64,000 bases of DNA from an uncultured Sterolibacterium sp. (GTDB taxonomy: Bacteria > Pseudomonadota > Gammaproteobacteria > Burkholderiales > Rhodocyclaceae): the NCBI GenBank assembly GCA_903832735.1, contig CAILCO010000087.1, forward strand, positions 17,654-81,653. Direction: 5' to 3'. The notes below the pieces were generated by a model that saw only the letters and a program-made list of their open reading frames with translations, had not been told where the DNA came from and made no database searches. Each line of letters opens with the position of its first letter. Position 1 is the stretch's first letter. The position numbers and the translations under genes were made by a program. Shown in pieces: positions 27,083 through 36,907 of this stretch.

Positions 27083-27097
27083 CAGACGTCTGACGAT
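27083..27097 (-). promoter_or_regulatory. candidate MarR operator upstream of marR
   Basis: CAGACGTCTGACGAT, containing the perfect palindrome CAGACGTCTG (27083-27092), 47 bases upstream of the marR ATG. It matches 13 of 15 bases of the site at 12950-12964. The remaining marR-ribBA spacer shows only a -10-like TACAAT (27147-27152) on the plus strand and no FMN riboswitch. Confidence 0.5.
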
Positions 27098-27182
27098 GGC
27101 ACGGGCCAGTCTATCATGCCGTCGCAGGCGGAGAGTCCGGAAGGATTACAATGTCGCTCTTTCTTCCACAATACTGCCACTC

Positions 27183-28289
27183 ATGAGCGTCAGCCCAATC
27201 CAGGACATCATCGCCGACATCCGCGCCGGCCGCATGGTCATACTCGTCGACGAGGAAGACCGCGAGAACGAGGGCGACCTCGTCATCGCCGCCGAGCACG
27301 TCACCCCCGAAGCCATCAATTTCATGGCCAAGCACGGCCGCGGCCTGATCTGCCTGACGCTTTCCGAAGCGCGCTGCCGGCAACTCAACCTGCCGCTGAT
27401 GGTGAGGGACAACCGCAGCCCGCATGGCACGGCCTTCACCCTCTCGATCGAAGCCGCGGAAGGCGTCACCACCGGCATCTCGGCGCATGACCGCGCCCGC
27501 ACCGTCCAGGCGGCGGCGGCGAAACACGCCAAGCCGGCCGACATCATCCAGCCCGGCCATATCTTCCCGCTGATGGCCCAGAACGGCGGCGTGCTGGTGC
27601 GCGCGGGCCACACCGAGGCCGGCTGCGATCTGGCGCAATTGGCCGGCGCGGAGCCGGCATCGGTAATCTGCGAGATTCTCAAGGACGACGGAACCATGGC
27701 CAGGCTGCCGGACTTGCTCGAGTTCGCGCACGAACACGGCCTCAAGATCGGCACCATCGCCGACCTGATCCATTACCGCAGCGAGAACGAAACCCTGGTC
27801 GAGCGCGTCGCCGAAAAGCAGATCAGCAGCCGCCACGGCCCCTTCCGTTTCTCCGCCTTCCTCGACAAGAGTTCGGCGGAAGTGCATCTGGCCCTATCCC
27901 TGGGCGAAATCAATCCGCTAGTGGAAACCCTGGTGCGGGTGCATGAGCCTATCTCCGTACTCGATTTTCTCGACAGCGAAAGCCAGCGCCATACCTTCAG
28001 CGTCGACCAGGCGATGCAGACCATCGCCGCCGCCGGCAGCGGCGTCATCGTCCTGTTGCGCCGGGTCGAATCGGGTCACGACCTGCTCGCGTCTTTTCAG
28101 GACCAGGCCCCCGCCGCCAGACCCGCGGCGAAATGGGATCCGCGCATCTACGGCATCGGTGCGCAAATCCTGCGCAACCTGGGCGTCGGCAAAATGCGCC
28201 TGATGGCCAGCCCGCGCAAGATGCCGAGCATGACCGGATTCGGCCTGGAAGTATGCGGTTACCTGGCGCCCGACGGCACCAAGATCTGA
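27183..28289 (+). CDS. ribB: 3,4-dihydroxy-2-butanone 4-phosphate synthase with degenerate GTP cyclohydrolase II domain
   Basis: 368 residues. N-terminal RibB domain is complete: VILVDEEDRENEGDLVIAAE, KHGRGLICLTL, GTAFTLSIEA and RAGHTEAGCDLA. The C-terminal RibA-like domain (from about residue 205) lacks the zinc and catalytic cysteines of the usual CLTGD...RCDC region, so it should not cleave GTP; such RibBX proteins are common in betaproteobacteria. Start ATG 27183. It heads the ribBA-ribH-nusB run, although ribE is 14.5 kb away. Confidence 0.95.
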   Translation: MSVSPIQDIIADIRAGRMVILVDEEDRENEGDLVIAAEHVTPEAINFMAKHGRGLICLTLSEARCRQLNLPLMVRDNRSPHGTAFTLSIEAAEGVTTGISAHDRARTVQAAAAKHAKPADIIQPGHIFPLMAQNGGVLVRAGHTEAGCDLAQLAGAEPASVICEILKDDGTMARLPDLLEFAHEHGLKIGTIADLIHYRSENETLVERVAEKQISSRHGPFRFSAFLDKSSAEVHLALSLGEINPLVETLVRVHEPISVLDFLDSESQRHTFSVDQAMQTIAAAGSGVIVLLRRVESGHDLLASFQDQAPAARPAAKWDPRIYGIGAQILRNLGVGKMRLMASPRKMPSMTGFGLEVCGYLAPDGTKI

Positions 28290-28292
28290 GGA

Positions 28293-28769
28293 ATGGACAT
28301 GGCACGCTTTGACGACATTTTCGAACTCGAACCGAAACTCGCCGGCCACGGACTGCGCATCGGCATGGTCATGAGCCGCTTCAACGCCGATGTCGGCGAA
28401 GGCCTGCTTTCCGCCTGCGCCGACGAATTGAAAAAACTCGGCGTGGCACCGGCCGACATGGCGATCGCGACCGTGCCCGGGGCCCTGGAGATCCCGCTGG
28501 CCTTGCTGGGAATGGCCGGCAGCGGCCGCTTCGACGCGCTGGTGGCCTTGGGCTGCGTGATCCGCGGCGAGACTTATCATTTCGAGATCGTCTCGAACGA
28601 ATCGGCCCGCGGCATCAGCGAGGTACAGCAGAGGACCGGGGTGCCGGTCGCCAACGCCGTGCTCACCACCGAGGATGACGATCAGGCGCTCTCGCGCATG
28701 GCGCAGAAGGGCCGCGAGGCGGCCCAGGCCGCGGTCGAGATGGTCAATCTGCTGAAGGCTTTCCGGTGA
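28293..28769 (+). CDS. ribH: 6,7-dimethyl-8-ribityllumazine synthase
   Basis: 158 residues. Joins dihydroxybutanone phosphate with the pyrimidine intermediate. Family motifs: [51 protein letters not shown] (catalytic His in the HFE segment), and [16 protein letters not shown]. It starts three bases after ribBA and overlaps nusB by four bases. Confidence 0.97.
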   Translation: MDMARFDDIFELEPKLAGHGLRIGMVMSRFNADVGEGLLSACADELKKLGVAPADMAIATVPGALEIPLALLGMAGSGRFDALVALGCVIRGETYHFEIVSNESARGISEVQQRTGVPVANAVLTTEDDDQALSRMAQKGREAAQAAVEMVNLLKAFR

Positions 28770-29224
28770 GTCTTCCGGCCGCGCCCGCTACCCGGGGGAG
28801 ACGCGCCAATCCGCGTCACCGGGCGAGGGAATTCGTCCTCCAGGGAATCTATCAGTCGCTGGTGGGCGGCCAGGACGAGGCCGCGATAACCAGCCAGGCG
28901 GCCGGCGTCGTCGGCTTCGACAAGGCCGACCTTGAGCTTTACCAGACGCTGCTGCATCGCACGCTGACCGACATGGCCGAACTTCAGGAACTCCTCGCTG
29001 CGCATATCGACCGCCCCTGGCCTGAGATATCGCCGATCGAGCGCGGCATCCTGCTGCTCGGAGCCTGCGAGTTCAAGCATTTCCCCGAGACGCCCTACCG
29101 TGTCGTGTTGAACGAGGCCATCGAACTCGCCAAGAGCTTCGGCGGCACCGACGGCCACAAGTTCGTCAATGGGGTGCTCGACAAACTCGCGGCCGGCTTG
29201 CGCCCGAACGAAGCCAGGCGATAA
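28766..29224 (+). CDS. nusB: transcription antitermination protein NusB
   Basis: 152 residues from GTG 28766, which overlaps the ribH stop (GTGA). All-helical NusB fold with an Arg-rich N-terminus ([19 protein letters not shown]) for boxA RNA binding and the conserved [36 protein letters not shown] and FVNGVLDKL. Works in rRNA antitermination with NusE. Confidence 0.96.
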   Translation: MSLPAAPATRGRRANPRHRAREFVLQGIYQSLVGGQDEAAITSQAAGVVGFDKADLELYQTLLHRTLTDMAELQELLAAHIDRPWPEISPIERGILLLGACEFKHFPETPYRVVLNEAIELAKSFGGTDGHKFVNGVLDKLAAGLRPNEARR

Positions 29225-29239
29225 GAGGCTGATGGGCCA

Positions 29240-30229
29240 GTGCCTTCCGAATTTGAACTGATCGCCCGCTACTTCACCCGCCCGACGCCGCGCACGGTGC
29301 TGGGCGTCGGCGACGATGGCGCGATCGTCCGCGTCTCGCCCGGCATGGAACTGGTGATCTCCACCGACATGCTGGTCGCGGGCACCCATTTTCTCGGCAA
29401 CGGCCAGACACCGGCGGACCCCGAAGACCTCGGCTGGAAAACCCTGGCGGTCAATGTTTCGGATATGGCGGCGATGGGGGCAGAGCCGCGCTGGGCGCTC
29501 CTCGCCGTAGCCCTGCCGGAAGCAACGGCAGCCTTTGAAGCCTGGATTTCCGCCTTTGCCCGCGGCCTGTTCGACTGCGCCGGGAGTTTCGGGGTCGAGT
29601 TGATCGGCGGCGACACCACGCGCGGGCCATTGAACCTCTGTCCGACCATCTTCGGCGAAGTGCCGCAAGGTCAGGCACTGCTCCGCAGCGGCGCCAGCCC
29701 GGGCGACGAAATCTGGGTTTCCGGCACCCCGGGGCTGGCCGCGCTGGGTCTCGCCCACCTGCAAGGGCGCTGCATGCTCAGTGAGCCGGCACTCACCGAC
29801 TGTCTCGCGGCGCTAGCCCGGCCGCAGCCGCGCGTAGCCCTGGGCATCGCGCTGCGCGGACTGGCCAGCGCCGCCATCGACGTTTCCGACGGCCTGCTGG
29901 CCGACCTTGGCCACATCCTGGAACGCTCCGCAGTCGCGGCCACAGTCCAATTCGACCGCTTGCCGGGCGCCGCCCTGGCCGCCTGCGCCGACCAGGCCCT
30001 GGCGCAGGACTGCCTGCTCGGCGGCGGTGACGACTACGAGCTGGTCTTTACCGCAGCGCCTGGCCACCATGCCCGAATCGATGCACTCGCGCGCGAACTC
30101 CACCTGACGCTCACGGCGATCGGCAGCATCAGGCCCGTAGGAGGAGAAACCCTGAACCTGGAGGACGCCCAAGGGCGCGCCGTGCCCATCCTGCGTCGGG
30201 GTTTCGATCATTTCGCCGGAACGCCATGA
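29240..30229 (+). CDS. thiL: thiamine-monophosphate kinase
   Basis: 329 residues. Makes thiamine diphosphate. Motifs: VGDDGAIVRVSPGMELVIST, DLGWKTLAVNVSDMAAMGA, GGDTTRGP, AAIDVSDGLLADLGHI and GGGDDYELVFT. Start GTG 29240; the nearby ATG at 29232 is in another frame. It overlaps pgpA by four bases. Confidence 0.97.
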   Translation: MPSEFELIARYFTRPTPRTVLGVGDDGAIVRVSPGMELVISTDMLVAGTHFLGNGQTPADPEDLGWKTLAVNVSDMAAMGAEPRWALLAVALPEATAAFEAWISAFARGLFDCAGSFGVELIGGDTTRGPLNLCPTIFGEVPQGQALLRSGASPGDEIWVSGTPGLAALGLAHLQGRCMLSEPALTDCLAALARPQPRVALGIALRGLASAAIDVSDGLLADLGHILERSAVAATVQFDRLPGAALAACADQALAQDCLLGGGDDYELVFTAAPGHHARIDALARELHLTLTAIGSIRPVGGETLNLEDAQGRAVPILRRGFDHFAGTP

Positions 30230-30723
30230 CGATCAAGCAGAGCACGCCGCCCTCCTGGCGCTTTCTCATGTCCCACCCCGCCCATTTCATCAGTTGCGGC
30301 ATGGGCAGCGGCCTCTCGCCGCTAGCGCCGGGAACCTTCGGTACGCTGTTCGCCTGGTTAAGCTTCCCCCTGCTCCGGCCCGCTTTCGATGAACCGGGCT
30401 TCGCCCTGTTCCTGCTGACGGCCTTCCTGGTCGGCATCTACGCCTGCGACAAGACCGGCCGCGATCTGGGTGTGCCCGACCACGGCGCCATGGTCTGGGA
30501 CGAGATCGTGCCATTCTGGTTCGTGCTCTTCCTGACGCCGGAGGATTGGCACTGGCAGTTGGCGGCCTTCCTGCTGTTCCGCTGTTTCGACATTTTCAAA
30601 CCACCGCCGGCGCGCAACATCGATCAGTCGATGAAGAACGGCTTCGGCGTGATGCTCGACGACTTGGTCGCGGCCGGCTATGCACTGTTGGTGCTGGCGC
30701 TGGCCAAGGCTTTGCTTAATTGA
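30226..30723 (+). CDS. pgpA: phosphatidylglycerophosphatase A
   Basis: 165 residues, inner-membrane phosphatase that gives phosphatidylglycerol. PgpA marks: FISCGMGSGLSPLAPGTFGTL, VWDEIVPFW, FRCFDIFKPPPARNID and NGFGVMLDDLVAAGYA, with four hydrophobic segments. ATG overlaps the thiL stop. Confidence 0.96.
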   Translation: MTIKQSTPPSWRFLMSHPAHFISCGMGSGLSPLAPGTFGTLFAWLSFPLLRPAFDEPGFALFLLTAFLVGIYACDKTGRDLGVPDHGAMVWDEIVPFWFVLFLTPEDWHWQLAAFLLFRCFDIFKPPPARNIDQSMKNGFGVMLDDLVAAGYALLVLALAKALLN

Positions 30724-30725
30724 AC

Positions 30726-31232
30726 ATGGATGAAGAACTCAGCCAACTCTCGGAATCGCTCGGCGCCGCCCTGCTCCGGCATCGATCCCTGCTGACCTGC
30801 GCAGAATCCTGCACCGGCGGCTGGGTCGCGGCAGTGGTCACGGCCACCGCCGGCAGTTCGAACTGGTTCGAGCGCGGCTTCGTGACCTATTCAGACGACT
30901 CGAAGCGGGAAATGCTCGGCGTGCCGAGTGCGCTACTCTCCGCCCATGGCGCGGTCAGCGAGGAGACCGCACGGGCCATGGCGACCGGCGCGCTGGCGCA
31001 CTCCCATGCCCAGGTCGCGCTGGCGATCACCGGCATCGCCGGCCCGGGGGGTGGCTCACCTGGTAAGCCAGTGGGTACCGTATGCTTCTCCTGGTGCATG
31101 GGCGCGACAGACACCAGCAGCGAGACCCGGCTATTCCCCGGGGACCGTGAAGCGGTCAGGCGGGCGGCCTTGATCCACGCCTTATCCGGCCTGATGCTCA
31201 GGTTGGAAGGTGCCGCAAAAACTATGCCATAA
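30726..31232 (+). CDS. pncC: nicotinamide-nucleotide amidase (CinA C-terminal domain)
   Basis: 168 residues. Hydrolyses nicotinamide mononucleotide to nicotinate mononucleotide in NAD recycling. Stand-alone CinA C-terminal domain with LLTCAESCTGGWVAA (catalytic Ser and Thr), FVTYSDDSKREMLGV, HGAVSEETARAMA and ITGIAGPGGGSPGKPVGTVCF. ATG 30726 is preferred to TTG 30720, which overlaps the pgpA stop. A weak promoter for recA (TTGGAA 31203, CATAAT 31228, 19-base spacer) overlaps its end. Confidence 0.95.
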   Translation: MDEELSQLSESLGAALLRHRSLLTCAESCTGGWVAAVVTATAGSSNWFERGFVTYSDDSKREMLGVPSALLSAHGAVSEETARAMATGALAHSHAQVALAITGIAGPGGGSPGKPVGTVCFSWCMGATDTSSETRLFPGDREAVRRAALIHALSGLMLRLEGAAKTMP

Positions 31233-31259
31233 TCTAACAAATTCGCGAAGGAAATCATC

Positions 31260-32278
<1,019 letters not shown>

Positions 32279-32282
<4 letters not shown>

Positions 32283-32728
32283 GCTCACTGCGCCAAGCGG
32301 CGCTGAAGCGGCTGGCTAGACGCGAGCACAGCCGCCGGGAACTCGAAAACAAACTATCAGCACTGGGTACCGCCGAAGAAATCGCCGCCGTGCTAGACCA
32401 TCTCGAACAAACCGGGCTACTCTCGGACGAACGCACCGCGGCAGCCTACCTCTCCGGCCATGCGTCGCGGCTGGGCTCCATGGCGCTGCGCTACCGGCTG
32501 CGCGCCAAGGGCATCTCGGAAGAGTTGATCGATGCCAGCCTGGCGCGGGCGTTCGCGGCCGACGACTTGGGCAGCGAGGAAGAGCGGGCCCGCGCGCTGT
32601 GGCGGCGCAAGTTCGCCCATCCGCCCGGCGACGCCCGCGAATGGGCAAAGCAGGCGCGCTTCCTGCAAAGCCGCGGCTTCTCGTCTGATGCCATCAGGCG
32701 AATCTTGAAGACCACCGACGATGCCTGA
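32279..32728 (+). CDS. recX: regulatory protein RecX
   Basis: 149 residues from GTG 32279, overlapping the recA stop. Three-helix RecX repeats: [48 protein letters not shown] and [16 protein letters not shown]. Restrains RecA filament extension. It overlaps lptB by eight bases, which joins recA-recX to the lptB-rpoN run. Confidence 0.95.
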
Positions 32729-33455
32729 AATCAAGAGCACGTTGAGCGTCACCGGCCTGCGCAAAAAGTACAAATCGCGGATCGTCGTCAAGGACGTCTC
32801 TTTCGACGTCGGCAGCGGCGAGGTGATCGGTCTCCTGGGTCCGAACGGGGCCGGCAAGACCACCTGCTTCTACATGATCGTCGGCCTGGTGGCGGCCGAC
32901 GGCGGCGAAATACGCCTCGACGACACCAAGCTCACGCACATGCCGATTCACAGGCGGGCCAGGTTGGGGTTATCCTATCTACCACAGGAGAACTCGGTAT
33001 TCAGGAAACTCGATGTCGCCGACAATATCCGTGCCGTTCTCGAATTGCAGCATCTTTCCAAAGACGAGATCGAAAACCGCCTCGATGGCTTATTGCAGGA
33101 GTTGCACATCACCCATTTGCGCAACGCGCCGGCCATCTCGCTTTCCGGCGGCGAGCGTCGCCGCGTCGAAATCGCCCGCGCCCTGGCGACCGAGCCGCGC
33201 TTCATCCTGCTCGACGAACCCTTCGCCGGCGTCGACCCGATTGCCGTCATCGACATCCAGAAGATCATCAGCTTCCTCAAGGAGCGCAACATCGGCATCC
33301 TGATCACCGACCACAATGTGCGCGAGACGCTGGGCATCTGCGATCGCGCCACCATCATCAATGCCGGCGAAGTGCTGGCGTCCGGCCGTCCGGACGAGAT
33401 TATCGGCAACGAAAGCGTCCGCAAGGTCTACCTCGGCGAAAACTTTCGCATGTGA
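32721..33455 (+). CDS. lptB: LPS export ABC transporter ATP-binding protein
   Basis: 244 residues. Cytoplasmic ATPase of the LptBFGC lipopolysaccharide extractor. Walker [19 protein letters not shown]-loop [12 protein letters not shown], signature [15 protein letters not shown], Walker [13 protein letters not shown]. The usual upstream lptC-lptA are absent; recX takes their place. rpoN follows after six bases. Confidence 0.97.
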   Translation: MPEIKSTLSVTGLRKKYKSRIVVKDVSFDVGSGEVIGLLGPNGAGKTTCFYMIVGLVAADGGEIRLDDTKLTHMPIHRRARLGLSYLPQENSVFRKLDVADNIRAVLELQHLSKDEIENRLDGLLQELHITHLRNAPAISLSGGERRRVEIARALATEPRFILLDEPFAGVDPIAVIDIQKIISFLKERNIGILITDHNVRETLGICDRATIINAGEVLASGRPDEIIGNESVRKVYLGENFRM

Positions 33456-33461
33456 TGTGCC

Positions 33462-34928
33462 ATGAAACAGTCGCTGCAACTCAAACTCTCACAGCATCTC
33501 GCGCTCACGCCGCAGTTGCAGTTGTCGATCCGCCTGCTGCAATTGTCCACCCTGGAGCTCAATCAGGAGATCGAACAATTCCTCCATGAGAATCCACTGC
33601 TCGAGCGCGACGAACCCGAGGAAGGCGCCGCTTTCGTTCCGCCCCGTGACCAATCCGAACAGCCGGCCGCCGCGCCAGCCGAGAACGCAGAGCGTAGCGA
33701 GCCTGCGGAACGCAAGGAGCGTGAAGCGTCTGATTACGACGAAACCGCGGAACCCAGTTGGGGCAACGATGCCCCGGCCAACCACGGGCCGCGCGACGAC
33801 GACGACTCCGACTATGCCGATATCCAGACGGCCAGCACATCGCTGCGCGATCATCTCGGCGCACAACTCGCACTGACACCCTTCTCCGACCGCGATCGCA
33901 GTCTGGTCGGTTTCCTGATCGAGGCGCTCGACGACGACGGCTATCTCGGGCAGAGCCTTGAGGATCTGGTGGGCGTTCTGGCCGAGGAAATGAGCGAGGC
34001 CGAACACGGAGAACTGCTGGAAGAATTGCAGGTCGCCCTGAAGCTCCTGCAGAACTTCGATCCGCCCGGTATAGCCGCGCGCGGACCCGGCGAATGTCTG
34101 GCGCTGCAACTCGCTTGTCAGCCGCCCTGTCCGGTCCGGGAAATGGCGCTGGCGATCGTCAATCGGCACCTCGACCTGCTCGCCGCCCGGGATTTTGCCC
34201 GGCTGAAAAAACTCCTGCGCTGCGACGATGACGCCTTGCGCGCCGCCCACGCCCTGATCCGCTCCCTGAATCCGAGGCCGGGCGCCCGCTACTCCGCGCT
34301 CGATACGCGCTATATCATTCCCGACGTGGTGGTGAAAAAATTCCGCGGCGTATGGACCGCGAGCATCAACGCCGACGCCATGCCGCGCCTGCGCCTCAAC
34401 CAGCTCTATGCAAGCATTTTGCAGCGCGGCCGAGGTAGCGGCAACGCCGGCCTGGCGAGCCAGTTGCAGGAAGCGAAATGGCTGATCAAGAATGTGCAGC
34501 AGCGCTTCGACACCATCCTGCGCGTGTCGCAAGCGATCGTCGACCGCCAGCGCCAGTTTCTCGAATACGGCGAAGTGGCGATGCGGCCACTGACGCTGCG
34601 CGAAATCGCGGAGACGCTCGGTCTGCACGAATCCACGATATCGCGCGTGACCACGCAGAAGTTCATGGCGACTCCGCGCGGCATTTTCGAACTGAAGTAT
34701 TTTTTCGGCAGCCATGTCGCCACCGAGGCCGGCGGCGAAGCTTCATCCACCGCGATTCGCGCGCTGATCAAGCAGCTGGTGGGCGCGGAGGATGGCCACA
34801 AGCCGCTCTCCGATGCCAAGATCGCGGAGATTCTGGGCCAGCAGGGTATCGTCGTGGCCAGACGCACGATCGCCAAGTATCGCGATGCACTGAACATCCC
34901 GCCAGTCAATTTGCGTAAGACCCTCTGA
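33462..34928 (+). CDS. rpoN: RNA polymerase sigma-54 factor
   Basis: 488 residues. Region I is the Gln/Leu-rich N-terminus ([20 protein letters not shown]); an acidic region II follows (about 55-125); the core-binding and DNA-binding regions include [20 protein letters not shown], and the RpoN box ARRTIAKYR is near residue 470. Directs transcription of nitrogen and other activator-dependent genes at -24/-12 promoters. Confidence 0.98.
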   Translation: MKQSLQLKLSQHLALTPQLQLSIRLLQLSTLELNQEIEQFLHENPLLERDEPEEGAAFVPPRDQSEQPAAAPAENAERSEPAERKEREASDYDETAEPSWGNDAPANHGPRDDDDSDYADIQTASTSLRDHLGAQLALTPFSDRDRSLVGFLIEALDDDGYLGQSLEDLVGVLAEEMSEAEHGELLEELQVALKLLQNFDPPGIAARGPGECLALQLACQPPCPVREMALAIVNRHLDLLAARDFARLKKLLRCDDDALRAAHALIRSLNPRPGARYSALDTRYIIPDVVVKKFRGVWTASINADAMPRLRLNQLYASILQRGRGSGNAGLASQLQEAKWLIKNVQQRFDTILRVSQAIVDRQRQFLEYGEVAMRPLTLREIAETLGLHESTISRVTTQKFMATPRGIFELKYFFGSHVATEAGGEASSTAIRALIKQLVGAEDGHKPLSDAKIAEILGQQGIVVARRTIAKYRDALNIPPVNLRKTL

Positions 34929-34940
34929 CAAGGAGCAATC

Positions 34941-35261
34941 ATGAACATCAACATCACTGGCCATCATGTCGAAGTCACACCCGCCATCCGTGACTATGTC
35001 AATTCAAAATTGGACCGGGTGATCCGTCATTTCGACAGCGTCACCAGCACCCATGTGATCCTGTCCGTCGACAAGCTCGATCAGAAAGCTGAAGTCACCT
35101 TGCACGTCAAAGGCAAGGACATCTATGCCGATTCCATCTCGCCAGATCTCTATGCCGCCATCGACACGTTGGTCGACAAGCTCGACCGCCAGGTATTGAA
35201 ATACAAGGAGAAGCAGTCGAACCACGCCCACGAGGGCCACAAGCGCCAGCCGGCCGAGTGA
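34941..35261 (+). CDS. hpf: ribosome hibernation promoting factor, short form
   Basis: 106 residues, without the C-terminal dimerisation domain of long HPF. Marks: MNINITGHHVEVTPAIRDYV, LDRVIRHFDSV, AEVTLHVKGKDIYADSIS and DLYAAIDTLVDKLDRQVLKYKEK. Made with RpoN and PtsN in many proteobacteria; GGAG stands seven bases upstream of the ATG. Confidence 0.96.
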   Translation: MNINITGHHVEVTPAIRDYVNSKLDRVIRHFDSVTSTHVILSVDKLDQKAEVTLHVKGKDIYADSISPDLYAAIDTLVDKLDRQVLKYKEKQSNHAHEGHKRQPAE

Positions 35262-35274
35262 ACTGGGCTGGGGC

Positions 35275-35335
35275 CTAGCACCGGCTTCGTGGCACAAGTG
35301 CCCTGGGTTGTCCTTCGGACAACGACGGGCACTAG
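35275..35335 (-). repeat. hairpin repeat, family A copy 3 (tandem with copy 4)
   Basis: Reversed orientation: CTAGCACC, GGCTTCGTGGCACAA, GTGCCCTGG, GTTGTC, loop CTTCG, GACAAC, GACGGGCAC, TAG. Its last CTAG is the first CTAG of the next copy. It lies 13 bases after the hpf stop. Confidence 0.85.
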
Positions 35336-35393
35336 CACCTGCCTCGCTGGCACAAGAGCCCTGGGTTGTCTTTCAGACAACTACGGGCTCTAG
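35332..35393 (-). repeat. hairpin repeat, family A copy 4 with a compensated stem change
   Basis: CTAGCACC, TGCCTCGCTGGCACAA, GAGCCCTGG, GTTGTC, loop TTTCA, GACAAC, TACGGGCTC, TAG. The outer stem is GAGCCC/GGGCTC where other copies have GTGCCC/GGGCAC: both sides changed and pairing is kept. It lies 61 bases upstream of ptsN. Confidence 0.85.
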
Positions 35394-35454
35394 TCGGCGA
35401 TTTCGCGGTATACTGCGCACCCGATCGGTGAAGGGGTTCCTTCAATCGTTTCCG

Positions 35455-35940
35455 ATGAACCAGATCGCCAGACTCCTACCACTTTCGAACATCGTCGTAG
35501 ACCTCGATGCGAGCAGCAAGAAGCGCGTCTTCGAGCAAGCCGGCCTAGTGTTCGAGAACAATCAGGGCATCGCCCGCAGCAAGGTCTACGACGCCCTGTT
35601 CGCGCGCGAGAAGCTCGGCTCGACCGGGCTCGGCCAGGGTGTGGCCATTCCGCATGGCCGCATCAAGGGACTGAAGGAAGCCATCGGCTGCTTCCTGCGC
35701 CTGGGCACGCCGGTGCAGTTCGATGCCCCGGACGGCAAGCCGGTGGCCTTGGCCTTCGTCCTGCTGGTACCTGAAGCCGCCACGGAACTGCATTTGCAGT
35801 TCCTTTCGGAACTCGCGCAGATGTTCTCCGAACGAAGCTTTCGCGAACAACTCACCAGTAGCGAAAGCGCCGCGGCGATCCACTCCCTTTTCGTGAACTG
35901 GCTGGCAGATGCCCCGGCTGATCGTCGCTCAGCTGTTTGA
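35455..35940 (+). CDS. ptsN: PTS IIA-like nitrogen regulatory protein PtsN
   Basis: 161 residues, EIIA-Ntr. Phosphorylated His lies in [15 protein letters not shown] (about residue 66). Other marks: [24 protein letters not shown] and [21 protein letters not shown]. Start ATG 35455; a longer frame from 35308 reads through the family A repeats and is rejected. It overlaps hprK by 32 bases. ptsI and ptsH are at 56-58 kb. Confidence 0.95.
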   Translation: MNQIARLLPLSNIVVDLDASSKKRVFEQAGLVFENNQGIARSKVYDALFAREKLGSTGLGQGVAIPHGRIKGLKEAIGCFLRLGTPVQFDAPDGKPVALAFVLLVPEAATELHLQFLSELAQMFSERSFREQLTSSESAAAIHSLFVNWLADAPADRRSAV

Positions 35941-36844
35941 GCGCAACCGCGACGCGCTGCACCTCGAGTGGGTGTGCGGCTCGCTCAACGCCGCCATTCC
36001 GGCGCCTCTCGAAGGTTCCACCACGGATCTGGTCGGGCACCTCAACCTGATCCACCCCGGCCGCATCCAGGTGCTCGGCCAGTCCGAGATCGATTGGGCA
36101 AATCGCCAGCCGGAAGAAAAGGTCGATCACCACATCGGCGAAATCATGGCTGCGCGTCCGCCGGCGGTCATCGTCGCGGGCGGATGCCCCGTGCCCGAGG
36201 TGGTGCTCAGCCTTTGCCAGCGCGGCGATACGGCGCTGTTTACCACGTCGCACTCTTCCGCCGCGGTGATCGACGGCCTGCGCATCTACCTGTCGCGCCA
36301 ACTGGCCGAGGTCGTGTCGCTGCACGGCGTGTTCATGGATGTCCTGGGCATGGGCGTACTGATTACCGGAGACTCGGGCGCGGGCAAGAGCGAACTGGGC
36401 CTGGAACTGATCTCGCGCGGTCATGGCCTGGTTGCCGACGACGTGGTCGAAGTTTCGCGTCTGTCGCCGATCACCCTAGAAGGCCGTTGTCCCGAGTTGC
36501 TCAAGGACTACCTCGAGGTGCGCGGCCTGGGATTGCTCAACATCCGTACGATCTTCGGCGAAACGGCCTGCCGGCGCAAGATGAAACTCAAGCTCATCGT
36601 GCATCTGCAAAGGCCGCAGGGCGGGGCGACCGTGATGGCGCGCCTGCCTCTCGATGCGCAGACCGAGACCATACTCGATGTGCCCGTGCGCAAGGTCTCG
36701 ATTCCCGTTGCCGCCGGCCGCAACCTCGCCGTACTGCTCGAAGCCGCTGTGCGCTCGACCATCCTGCAATTGCGCGGCATCGACAGCATGCAGGAATTCC
36801 TCGACCGCCAGCAACGCGCCTTGGACACGGACGGCCAGAACTAG
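35909..36844 (+). CDS. hprK: HPr kinase/phosphorylase
   Basis: 311 residues. Phosphorylates HPr on a serine and reverses it. N-terminal domain to about residue 130, then Walker [20 protein letters not shown], the [11 protein letters not shown] segment and the signature region [18 protein letters not shown]. The substrate HPr (58282-58551) has the matching Ser. The start overlaps ptsN. The stop TAG lies in a family A repeat. Confidence 0.96.
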   Translation: MPRLIVAQLFERNRDALHLEWVCGSLNAAIPAPLEGSTTDLVGHLNLIHPGRIQVLGQSEIDWANRQPEEKVDHHIGEIMAARPPAVIVAGGCPVPEVVLSLCQRGDTALFTTSHSSAAVIDGLRIYLSRQLAEVVSLHGVFMDVLGMGVLITGDSGAGKSELGLELISRGHGLVADDVVEVSRLSPITLEGRCPELLKDYLEVRGLGLLNIRTIFGETACRRKMKLKLIVHLQRPQGGATVMARLPLDAQTETILDVPVRKVSIPVAAGRNLAVLLEAAVRSTILQLRGIDSMQEFLDRQQRALDTDGQN

Positions 36845-36901
36845 TGCCCGTCGTTGTCTGAAAGACAACCCAGGGCAGTTGTGCCGCGGAGCAGGTGCTA
36901 G
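36841..36901 (+). repeat. hairpin repeat, family A copy 5
   Basis: CTAGTGCCCG, TC, GTTGTC, loop TGAAA, GACAAC, CCAGGGCAG, TTGTGCCGCGGAGCAGG, TGCTAG. CTAG contains the hprK stop; the far end is seven bases from the stop of the convergent cfa gene, so it may end transcription from both sides. Confidence 0.85.
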
Positions 36902-36907
36902 CCTGGC

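Noticed and set aside
12955..27097. The shared GTCTGACGAT at the two island ends as a target-site duplication
   Set aside because: The sites lie well inside the intergenic spacers, next to a promoter and a regulator gene, and the similarity extends as a near-palindrome, which fits an operator better.
27037..27182. FMN riboswitch before ribBA
   Set aside because: None of the conserved RFN helices or AGGGNCGGGG-type blocks is visible in the spacer.
31203..31259. LexA/SOS box upstream of recA
   Set aside because: No CTGT-N8-ACAG or close variant is present; only a weak -35/-10 pair is seen.
35308..35454. N-terminal extension of ptsN
   Set aside because: It translates the family A repeat and has no counterpart in PtsN proteins, which start at MNQIARLLP.
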